NCBI GenBank assembly: GCA_964535025.1
Contig: CAZHRW010000058.1
Span: 1-14,993 of the forward strand
Direction of reading: 5' to 3'
DNA: 14,993 nucleotides
Origin: JAAYZK01 sp964535025
GTDB lineage: Bacteria; Planctomycetota; Phycisphaerae; SM23-33; FEN-1343
In this document: positions 1-6,853 of the stretch, piece by piece
How the letters are laid out: each line of letters starts with the position of its first letter
How positions within the stretch are numbered: the first letter of the stretch is position 1
Notes under the pieces: generated by a model
What the model was told of the DNA's origin: nothing
Seen by the model: only the letters and a program-made list of their open reading frames with translations
Database searches by the model: none
Program-made: the position numbers and the translations under genes

Positions 1-1926
1 GTCGACGTCCTGGTCGCCGTCGAAGTCGCCGTCGGCCCAGGTCGCATCGCCGGTGCGGCCGAAGTTGGTCTTGAGGATGGCGAAGTCGTCGAGGTCGACA
101 TCGCCGTCGCCGTCGGCGTCGCCGGGCGTGGCCGAGGCGGCCTGCACGGTGACGACGACGTCATCGTAGGCCTTGGCGCCGGCCGAGTCGCCGACGGTCA
201 GCGTGATGGTGTGGACCCCGACGGGCAGGGCGACGACGGGCGTCGCCCCGATGGCCAGCGGATCGTCGCCGAGGCTCCAAAGGTAGCTGGTGATCGTCGT
301 GTCGCGGGCGAAGGACCCCGAGCCGTCCAGGTGGAGCACCTCGTAGCCGTCGCCGTTGGTGTCGGTGAGGGTCTGATCGTCTCCGGCGCGGGCGAGCAGG
401 GCGGGCGTCTCGATGGTGATCCGCGCCAGGGCGGTCGCCTCGTTGCCGCTCGAATCGGTGACGGTCAGGGCGACGTCGTTGACGCCGGCCGGCAGGACCA
501 CCTGGGCGGTTGCCGTGGTCGCCAGGACCAGCGCGCCGCAGGACCAGTGATAGCTGGTAATCGGCGCGCCGCCGGCGCCGAACGAGCCGGTGCCGTCCAG
601 GCTCACCATCTCAAAGCCGTCGAGGTCCGCATCGCCGACCACGCGGTTGCCTCCGGCGTCGGCGACGGCGACCAGATCGTCGTGGTAGCCGGTGAGCACG
701 TCGTACCACCACGACTTGGTCATGTAGTAGTCATGGCCGGCGTCGGTCATGTAGCAGGCGGGCGAGCCCCCGCCGTTGGACCAGTTCAGGTAGCCGTGAT
801 CGAGCTTGTAGAACAGGTCGGGGATGCCGATCTGGAGGCGCGCCAGGCACGTATTGGCCTGGGCGCCGTCGGCCCACAAGCCGCCGGCCATCAGGACGGC
901 CTGGGTGATGAGGTTGGGGCGGAACCCGTGGTAGGCGTAGCTGATGGAGCTTCGCGGCCCGCTGGCGTCGCCGCTGTCGAACTCGGTGAGCATGCCCAGG
1001 ACGCCCAGGTTGGGCAGGCCCGCCTGGCCGGAGACCATCTTGCCGTACCCGTTGTAGCCGGCGCCGCCGTTGAGGCCGGTGTTGACGTGCCTGTCGTACG
1101 TGTCGGTCGTCAGGTTGTGGTAAAGGCCCATCAGGTCGTCCAGGCCGATGCCGTACGCGTGATAATCGCGAATGTCGTTCTGGATCGCACTGGCGCTGGG
1201 CGCGCCGGAGGACGGGTGGTCGACCCGGTAGTTGAAGGTAAGGTAGGTGTTGGTCAGCCCGGCGGCATCCAGTTCGGCGCAGAAGGCGGCGTGGTCGTAG
1301 GTGTTCAGGAAGTCGTAGGCCGCGTCGGCGCCGCCGAGGTAGACGGTGGCGACGATCACGGCGCCGAACATGCCCTCGCGGAAGTTGGGATTCCACCCGC
1401 GGGCGAGGTTGGTCCCGCCCATCAGGTCGGTGTTCTGGTGGGTGCTGTTGCCGTAATCGGAGGTCGTGTAGGCCGAGGCGACCAGCGCGGCCTTCATCAG
1501 CAGATTGATCTTGTGCTGCTCATCGGCGGTCAGTTGATTCCACAGCCGGGGCGTGTGGCGCACGAGGGCGCAGGTGCCGGTGAAGATCAGCTCGTGCTGG
1601 GCGCCGTAGCCGCCGGCGGCGACGAGGCACCTGTCGCCCAGGAGGTTGTAGCGGAGCTGGCTCAGCATGCGGTAGTCGGCCGACGTGTTGCCCGCCCGGG
1701 CGGCCAAAGCCAGCGTGAACTGGCGGCCGCAACTGGAGGCGTCGTTGGTGTGGGCCGACTTGTCGTGGCCGTAATAGTACCGCCACGTGATGGCGTTGGC
1801 GGCATCGACAATGCTCTGCGGCGGGCTGGGCAGCCCCGGCACGCCGGCGGCGCGGGCGGACGTCGCGGCGGTCGTCAGAAGGACCATCAGGCAGAGCGTT
1901 GGGGTGAATAGGCTGGTGCGCAGCAT
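1..1926 (-). CDS. Secreted multidomain protein: unknown N-terminal domain, two PKD-like domains, dockerin-type module (3' end outside window)
   Basis: No function is recognised for the main domain. The minus frame stays open from ATG at 1926 to the left edge (642 codons, no stop), so the C-terminus is missing. The start is supported by GAGGAGG seven bases upstream and by a signal peptide (MLRTSLFTPTLCLMVLLTTA, cleavage near residue 26). Residues about 30-415 look mostly helical, rich in Trp, Tyr and His (for example RYYYGHDK, KLDHGYLNW); an alpha/alpha-toroid fold as in polysaccharide lyases is only a guess. Residues about 418-508 and 509-598 are PKD-like (V-LDG-GSF, ITSY-W). Residues about 602-623 form a calcium-loop repeat (DADGDGDVDLDD, then FAILKTNFG), and a second loop starts before the edge. 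The same module ends the protein at 2386-6807, so a PEP-CTERM tail may follow outside the window. The protein is probably secreted and surface-associated. Confidence 0.85.
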   Translation of the reverse strand, partial: MLRTSLFTPTLCLMVLLTTAATSARAAGVPGLPSPPQSIVDAANAITWRYYYGHDKSAHTNDASSCGRQFTLALAARAGNTSADYRMLSQLRYNLLGDRCLVAAGGYGAQHELIFTGTCALVRHTPRLWNQLTADEQHKINLLMKAALVASAYTTSDYGNSTHQNTDLMGGTNLARGWNPNFREGMFGAVIVATVYLGGADAAYDFLNTYDHAAFCAELDAAGLTNTYLTFNYRVDHPSSGAPSASAIQNDIRDYHAYGIGLDDLMGLYHNLTTDTYDRHVNTGLNGGAGYNGYGKMVSGQAGLPNLGVLGMLTEFDSGDASGPRSSISYAYHGFRPNLITQAVLMAGGLWADGAQANTCLARLQIGIPDLFYKLDHGYLNWSNGGGSPACYMTDAGHDYYMTKSWWYDVLTGYHDDLVAVADAGGNRVVGDADLDGFEMVSLDGTGSFGAGGAPITSYHWSCGALVLATTATAQVVLPAGVNDVALTVTDSSGNEATALARITIETPALLARAGDDQTLTDTNGDGYEVLHLDGSGSFARDTTITSYLWSLGDDPLAIGATPVVALPVGVHTITLTVGDSAGAKAYDDVVVTVQAASATPGDADGDGDVDLDDFAILKTNFGRTGDATWADGDFDGDQDVD

Positions 1927-2009
1927 CCGGGTTGCCTCCTCGAGCCTGTTTGCCGCGGGCGGGTGCCAGGCAGGCACGCCGACGCACGGCGGTGGGGTAC
2001 CGGCCTATT

Positions 2010-2018
2010 ACTGTACCA
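2010..2018 (-). promoter_or_regulatory. Possible extended -10 promoter for the PKD/dockerin gene
   Basis: On the minus strand the bases read TGGTACAGT, an extended -10 element (TGn plus TACAGT) about 85 bases upstream of the start codon at 1926. No good -35 is visible. The element lies inside an interrupted inverted repeat (GGTAC at 1996-2000, GTACC at 2013-2017). This is inferred from motif similarity only. Confidence 0.3.
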
Positions 2019-2056
2019 CACGATGCCGATCTTGGGGAGGGGCGTTGTCGGCCCCG

Positions 2057-2094
2057 TTGACGAATTGACGATCGTCGCGGGTCACCGGTCACCG
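2057..2094. repeat. Two pairs of short tandem repeats in the divergent control region
   Basis: TTGACGA occurs twice with a period of 8 (2057-2063 and 2065-2071). GTCACCG then occurs twice head to tail with a period of 7 (2081-2087 and 2088-2094). They sit between the two divergent secreted-protein genes, about 40-80 bases upstream of the candidate minus-strand promoter and 120-160 upstream of the plus-strand one, where a regulator could bind. The rest of the non-coding stretch 1927-2385 holds the two candidate promoters and a leader hairpin; no gene was seen in it. Confidence 0.35.
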
Positions 2095-2210
2095 AAGCGG
2101 CGGGCAAAGGAAGGACAGACGCCGAGACCGGCGGGACCCGGCGCGGGGCAGGCCTGGGCCGGTTGTTTTTCATGGCGTCCTTTTTGCTGTGCTCAAGAAA
2201 GCCACTGGCG

Positions 2211-2219
2211 TGGTATACT
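2211..2219 (+). promoter_or_regulatory. Extended -10 promoter for the first glycine-rich repeat gene
   Basis: TGGTATACT gives TGn followed by TATACT, a good extended -10 element. The corresponding -35 position (2191-2196, GCTCAA) is poor, as is common for extended -10 promoters. Transcription would start near 2226 and leave a leader of about 160 bases before the ATG at 2386. Confidence 0.5.
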
Positions 2220-2235
2220 TCAGCATCTGGTTAAG

Positions 2236-2266
2236 CGCTCTTACCCTTCAGCGAATGGGAAGAGTG
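2236..2266 (+). promoter_or_regulatory. Leader hairpin in the 5' untranslated region of the glycine-rich repeat gene
   Basis: CGCTCTT(A)CCC at 2236-2246 pairs with GGGAAGAGTG at 2257-2266, giving ten pairs (one G-U) with a bulged A and a ten-base loop. It would lie about ten bases inside the predicted transcript. There is no U-tract after it, so it is more likely a stability or control element than a terminator. Function is unknown. Confidence 0.35.
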
Positions 2267-2385
2267 GGTGCGGAGGGCTTCCCTGTCCTGTCAGCAGGCC
2301 GTTCGCTTCCGCAGGCTGTTCGGACGCATCGTTGACCATCGTCACTCCTTTTGCCCGCGCTGCGCGCTTGGATTCGGAGGCCGCA

Positions 2386-5300
2386 ATGGAACTGCAATGG
2401 ACGTCGCAAGACGGCCGACAAGGCTGGCACCCCCGCACGACAACCCGCCCCCTGTCGCACTGCACCGGGCGTCTGGCCCTGCTGTGCCTGGTGATGGCGA
2501 CGCTCTCGCTTGCCGGCGCGCCTGTCGCCGGCGAGACCGCCACGTTCATCGGGCACCGGGAGCCTCCGTATACCTATGACGTGCTCGAACGAGGCGTCTG
2601 GAGCGGGAGAGACTTCGACTGCCCGCCGGTGACGACGCTCAATATCTTCAGCCCCACCTGGCACATCTTTCCCTCGGCGTCGAGTGTGGCGCCGTTTCCC
2701 CAGGAACCCGGCGTGTGGTTCCGCCACCGCGGCGCCAACGGGAGCGACGGCTCCAATGTGTGGGCCGGGGACGGCGGGGCGGGCGCCGGCGCGCTGGGCC
2801 TGACCTTCACCTTCCTGGCCGACCCCTGGTACGTCTGGTTCAGCGGCCGCAACCCCGAGATCGACGACCCGGTTCAGGGCATGCTGGGCAGTATTCAAAC
2901 GCGAGGCGACGGCAGCTATGGAACCGCCGTCGAAAGCGTGGCCGGCGATGGGGGCCGCGGCGGCGATCTGTACAGCATCATCTACGGCAATGCCGGCGAC
3001 GGCGGCCGCGGCGGCAACGGCGGAGATGTGAGCACCACCATTACGACGGGCGCCGTCGGGAGCCTCACCAGTTCGATCTTCACCGAAGGTCTGCATGCGC
3101 ACGGCGTCTTCGCCCTCAGCCAAGGCGGCGCCGGCGGTCGCGGCGGCGACAGCCATGTCCTCGGCGTTGCCATCGGCGGCAACGGCGGCCTCGGCGGACG
3201 CGGGGGCGCCGTCACCGTGGACGCCACGATCGGCGTGACCACCGAAGGCGAAACCTCTCACGGCATCCTCGCCCAGAGCCTCGGCGGCGCCGCCGGGGCC
3301 GCCGGCGGGGCCGGCGGCCTCTACGGCGGCGGCGGCGACGCCGGCGACAGCGGCCACGGCGGCACGGTCGACGTCACCAGCCGCGGGGCGATCAACGTCA
3401 AAGCCCTGGACTCCGATGGCATCCTCGCCCAGAGCATCGGCGGGTTCGCCTTCGGCGGCGGCGGCGGCGGCGGGGTCCTCTTCTACGGCGGCAGCGGCGG
3501 CAGCAGCGGCAACGGCAACACCGTCACCGTGACCAACAGCGGCCGCATCGACGCCCGCGGGGAAGGCGGCAGCGCCCTGGTCGCCCAGAGCATCGGCGGC
3601 GGCGGCGGACGCGGGGGCGCCGGCGGCGGGGTCAGTTCGCTGGGCGCCAGCGGCGGCGCCGGGGGAGACGGGGGGGCCGTCAACGTCACCAATACCGGCA
3701 GGCTCGTCGCCTACCAAAACGATTCGGCCGGACTGCTCGCCCAGAGCATCGGCGGCGGCGGCGGCACCGGGGCCGGCACCGGCGGATTCGTCGCCGTCGG
3801 CGGCAGCCAGGGCAGCAGCGGCGACGGCGGCAACGTCACCGTGAGCAACACCGGCCTCATCTCCACTGCCGGCGGCAATGGCGACGCGCTGTTCGCCCAG
3901 AGCGTCGGCGGCGGCGGCGGACGCGCCGCGGCGTCGGGCGGAGCGTTCGTCTTCGGCGGCTCCGGCGACTCCGGCGGTGCCGGCGGCGCCGTCCAGGTCA
4001 CCAACAATGCCAACCTGGCCACCGGAGGCCTCGGCGCCGCCGGCATCATCGCCCAGAGCGTCGGCGGCGGCGGCGGACGCGGCGGCGGCGCGCATGCGGC
4101 ATTGCCCGTCATCTCCTTCGGCCTCGGCGGCAGCGGTGCCGCCGGCGGCGATGCCGGGCCGGTGACCATCCGCAGCGGCCTCAGCACGGCCGGCAACATC
4201 TCCACCGCCGGCGACGATGCCTGCGGCGTCCACGGCGAGAGCATCGGCGGCGGCGGCGGCAGCGGCGGCAACGCCGTGGTCATGACGGCCGGAGCCGGCA
4301 TCACCATCGGCATGGCCAAGGGCGGCACCGGCGGTGGCGGCGGCGCCGGCGGCGGCGTCGAGATCACCAGCAACAGCAATATCACCACCCAAGGGGCGCG
4401 CGCCTACGGCCTCTATGCCGAAAGCCTCGGCGGCGGCGGGGGCGCCGGCGGCAGCTCCCTGTTGAAGTCCATTGGGATCGGCCTGCCGGAACTACCCGGC
4501 ATTTCGGCCGCATTCAGCCTCGGCGGCATGGGCGGCGACGGCGGCGACGGCAACGCCGTCACCGTCGCCACCGGCGGGACGGTCGCCACCGGCGGCCCCC
4601 ACGCCTATGGCGTCTTCGCCCAGAGCGTCGGCGGCGGCGGCGGGGCCGGCGGCTTCAGCACCAACAAGAGCTTCACCGTCGCGACCCAGTCCATCACCGG
4701 CACGATCGGCGGCGCCGGCGGCGGCGGGGGCGCCGGCGGGGCCGTGAGCGCCACCAGCACCGGCGCCATCGACACCCAAAGCGATCACGCCTACGGCCTG
4801 CTCGCCCAGAGCGTCGGCGGCGGCGGCGGCGCCGGCGGCAACAGCATCATGAACACGTTCGACGTGCCCGACATCGAGGATGTCCTCATTGGGCTCGTCA
4901 CGCCCACCACGATAACCGAACTGACCGTCGGCGGGATTGGCGGCGCCGGCGGCGCCGGCGGGACCGTCGAGATTGTCACCGGCGGAACGATCGCCACCGC
5001 GGGCGTCACCGCTCACGGAATCCTCGCCCAGAGCGTCGGCGGCGGCGGCGGCGCCGGCGGCGATGCTCACGTCCTGGATCTGACCTACATGCCCAGCACC
5101 CCGGACGCCGTGTCCGGCTGCATGGGTTTCACCGGCGGCATCGCGCTGGGCGGCCTCAATTTCGCCGCCGGCGACGGCGCCGCCGTCAATGTGGACAGTC
5201 ACGGCACGATCGTCACCGGGGGTGATTTCGCCCATGGCCTGTACGCCCAGAGCGTCGGCGGCGGCGGCGGGACCGTCGGACTGAGCATCACCGATCCCTT

Positions 5301-6807
5301 CGAACTGCTCGCCCCGACCGCCAAATCAACGCTGGACCTCAGCCATGGCGGCCACGGCAGCGGCGCCGTTGTCACGGTCGACCACGCCGGCGACATCACG
5401 ACCGGCGGCGCGTTCGCCCACGGGATCCTCGCCCAGAGCGTCGGCGGCGGCGGCGGATTCGCCGCCATCCGCGAAACCGCCGGCCACAGTGAAATGAACC
5501 TCGTCGGGCATATGCTGGGGCTCGCCTACCAGGGTGTCGACGTCGGTGTGGCCTTCCTCGGCAGCTCCGGCGGCGCCGGCTCGGCCGACGCCGTCACCAT
5601 CACGCATACCGGCACGGTCGAGACCTTCGGCCCCAGCGCCCACGGCATCCTCGCCCAGAGCGCCGCAACCGACGGCGCGGCCGGGGCGGTCACGGTCGTC
5701 GCCGACGGGCAGGTGAACGTCCGCGGGCGCGACGCCGTCGGCATCTTCGCCCAGAGCTCCTCCAGCCGCGGCGCGACCGGGGCGGTCACGATCGTCGTGA
5801 ACGGGCAGGTCAACGCCTGCGGGCTCGGCGCCGTCGGCATTGTCGCCGAGAGCAGAGGCGCCGACGGCCAAGGCGGCGATGTCACCATCACCATCAACAG
5901 CGGCGGCACGGTCCAGGGCGGCTCGGACATGTTCGCCGGCGTATTGCTCGGCGCCGACGACGGGGCCAACGTGCTGACCAATCACGGTTCCATCACGGCC
6001 GTCAGCGGCTTGGCCGTCGGCGCCTCCGCCAAGGGCGCCACGGTGGACAACTACGGCCTGATCCACGGCAACATCGCACTCGGCGAAGTGGGCAGCATGC
6101 TCACGAACCACCCCGGGGCGAGGCTGAACACCGGCGAGATGCTCACCCTCGGCGCAGGCACGCTGATGAACGCCGGCACGCTCTCGCCCGGCGGACCGGG
6201 CGAGAGCCGCACGACCATTGTCGGCGGCGATCTTGTCCTGGCCGGCGATGGCCTGTTGGAGATCGAGATCGGCGGGCTCGCCGAAGATGCGTACGATCGG
6301 CTCCTCGTCGAAGGCCTGCTGAGCGGCGGCGACGACCTGCCGCCGGCGGGAACCGTCCAGTTTTCGCTCCTGGAGACCTTCGACATCGCCGCGGCGATTC
6401 CACCGGCCGCCGGTGCGCTGTTCCCCTTCCTCCAGGTGCAGACGCCCTGGGCCAGCGACCCGGTGCTGGCGTATGACTTCACCGCCTGGCCCGCCTTCTT
6501 CGACTGCGACGTCGTCCGGGACGGCGACGCGATGCTCCTGCGAGCCACGAACACGCGGATCTACGGCGACGCCAACGACGACGGCCATGTCGATCTGGAT
6601 GACTTCGCCCTCTTGAAGCAGAACTTCGGCGCCGACGACAGCGCCGTCTGGGCCATGGGCGACTTCAACGGCGACCGGCGCGTGGATCTGGACGACTTCG
6701 CCCTCCTGAAGAGCCACTTCGGCACCGCCGCCGTCCCGGAACCGGCCGCCCTGGCCTTGCTGGCGCTGGGCGGCCTGGCGATCCGTCGCCGCCACCGCCG
6801 ACCGTAG
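2386..6807 (+). CDS. Giant glycine-rich autotransporter-passenger-like repeat protein with dockerin-type loops and PEP-CTERM tail
   Basis: Encodes 1473 residues. The frame is open upstream, but ATG 2386 is chosen because GGAGG lies five bases before it and a signal peptide follows (hydrophobic core residues 30-44 after a long N-region, cleavage near 45-49). Residues 70-141 match the N-terminus of the paralogue at 13418. Residues about 235-1165 carry 17 copies of a motif like AHGILAQSVGGGGG with glycine-rich inserts, the pattern of beta-helical passengers in alphaproteobacterial autotransporters. Residues about 1246-1392 resemble a passenger's closing segment (NAGTLSPGG, YDRLLVEG). There is no beta-barrel: two calcium loops (about 1394-1446; DANDDGHVDLDD, then DFNGDRRVDLDD) and a tail at 1450-1473 (VPEP, hydrophobic ALALLALGGLAI, RRRHRRP) follow. 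By family knowledge such tails are exosortase substrates, so the mature protein is probably placed at the cell surface. Exact role unknown. Confidence 0.93.
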   Translation: MELQWTSQDGRQGWHPRTTTRPLSHCTGRLALLCLVMATLSLAGAPVAGETATFIGHREPPYTYDVLERGVWSGRDFDCPPVTTLNIFSPTWHIFPSASSVAPFPQEPGVWFRHRGANGSDGSNVWAGDGGAGAGALGLTFTFLADPWYVWFSGRNPEIDDPVQGMLGSIQTRGDGSYGTAVESVAGDGGRGGDLYSIIYGNAGDGGRGGNGGDVSTTITTGAVGSLTSSIFTEGLHAHGVFALSQGGAGGRGGDSHVLGVAIGGNGGLGGRGGAVTVDATIGVTTEGETSHGILAQSLGGAAGAAGGAGGLYGGGGDAGDSGHGGTVDVTSRGAINVKALDSDGILAQSIGGFAFGGGGGGGVLFYGGSGGSSGNGNTVTVTNSGRIDARGEGGSALVAQSIGGGGGRGGAGGGVSSLGASGGAGGDGGAVNVTNTGRLVAYQNDSAGLLAQSIGGGGGTGAGTGGFVAVGGSQGSSGDGGNVTVSNTGLISTAGGNGDALFAQSVGGGGGRAAASGGAFVFGGSGDSGGAGGAVQVTNNANLATGGLGAAGIIAQSVGGGGGRGGGAHAALPVISFGLGGSGAAGGDAGPVTIRSGLSTAGNISTAGDDACGVHGESIGGGGGSGGNAVVMTAGAGITIGMAKGGTGGGGGAGGGVEITSNSNITTQGARAYGLYAESLGGGGGAGGSSLLKSIGIGLPELPGISAAFSLGGMGGDGGDGNAVTVATGGTVATGGPHAYGVFAQSVGGGGGAGGFSTNKSFTVATQSITGTIGGAGGGGGAGGAVSATSTGAIDTQSDHAYGLLAQSVGGGGGAGGNSIMNTFDVPDIEDVLIGLVTPTTITELTVGGIGGAGGAGGTVEIVTGGTIATAGVTAHGILAQSVGGGGGAGGDAHVLDLTYMPSTPDAVSGCMGFTGGIALGGLNFAAGDGAAVNVDSHGTIVTGGDFAHGLYAQSVGGGGGTVGLSITDPFELLAPTAKSTLDLSHGGHGSGAVVTVDHAGDITTGGAFAHGILAQSVGGGGGFAAIRETAGHSEMNLVGHMLGLAYQGVDVGVAFLGSSGGAGSADAVTITHTGTVETFGPSAHGILAQSAATDGAAGAVTVVADGQVNVRGRDAVGIFAQSSSSRGATGAVTIVVNGQVNACGLGAVGIVAESRGADGQGGDVTITINSGGTVQGGSDMFAGVLLGADDGANVLTNHGSITAVSGLAVGASAKGATVDNYGLIHGNIALGEVGSMLTNHPGARLNTGEMLTLGAGTLMNAGTLSPGGPGESRTTIVGGDLVLAGDGLLEIEIGGLAEDAYDRLLVEGLLSGGDDLPPAGTVQFSLLETFDIAAAIPPAAGALFPFLQVQTPWASDPVLAYDFTAWPAFFDCDVVRDGDAMLLRATNTRIYGDANDDGHVDLDDFALLKQNFGADDSAVWAMGDFNGDRRVDLDDFALLKSHFGTAAVPEPAALALLALGGLAIRRRHRRP
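3112..5878 (+). repeat. Tandem coding repeats (17 copies; periods 156, 183-222, then 96 bases)
   Basis: Anchored on the codons for AQS or equivalents, repeats start at 3112, 3271, 3427, 3583, 3739, 3895, 4051, 4234, 4417, 4618, 4804, 5026, 5245, 5431, 5653, 5749 and 5845. The intervals are 159, then 156 five times, 183 twice, 201, 186, 222, 219, 186, 222 and 96 twice. All are multiples of three. Copies from 3583 to 5431 carry a run of about five glycines encoded mostly by GGC; the copy at 3427 has the glycine run slightly displaced, the two before it have scattered Gly/Ala, and the last three lack the run and the insert. The 96-base (32-residue) unit may be the bare structural rung, with the glycine-rich segment an insert of 20 or more residues. 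Confidence 0.92.
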
Positions 6808-6853
6808 CCGATCGCGACGGCCGCCCATGCGTCGGCTCGGCCGAGGCCGCGGT

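Noticed and set aside
211..1911. 566-codon open frame on the plus strand
   Set aside because: It is antisense to the signal-peptide, PKD and dockerin-bearing minus-strand gene and its translation is low-complexity Gly/Val/Ala, as expected opposite GC-rich codons.
2250..2330. Possible cobalamin-type riboswitch (GAATGGGAAGAG, GGGTGCGG)
   Set aside because: The resemblance is limited to a short GGGAA-like stretch; the other conserved boxes are not found and the downstream gene is not a cobalamin gene.
2248..4392. 714-codon open frame on the minus strand opposite the glycine-rich gene
   Set aside because: Its Ala/Gly/Asp-rich product is the complement of the repeat codons, with no signal, domain or ribosome-binding site.
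2715..5225. 836-codon Arg-rich open frame in another plus frame
   Set aside because: Long runs of Arg come from reading GGC/CGG-rich repeats out of frame; the true frame has a signal peptide and sorting tail.
3271..5470. Regular repeats considered as a CRISPR array or DNA satellite
   Set aside because: The period is 156 bases or more, units are multiples of three, divergent and lie within one coding frame; they are protein repeats.
2386..6807. Similarity to mycobacterial PE_PGRS proteins
   Set aside because: The shared feature is only Gly-Gly-Ala richness; there is no PE domain, and the AQS-polyglycine motif and PEP-CTERM tail point elsewhere.
5326..6828. 500-codon minus-strand frame
   Set aside because: Antisense shadow of the dockerin and PEP-CTERM coding region.
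6808..6853. Bidirectional terminator between the convergent genes
   Set aside because: Only a short palindrome (CTCGGCCGAG) is present in the 46-base gap and there is no T-run on either strand.
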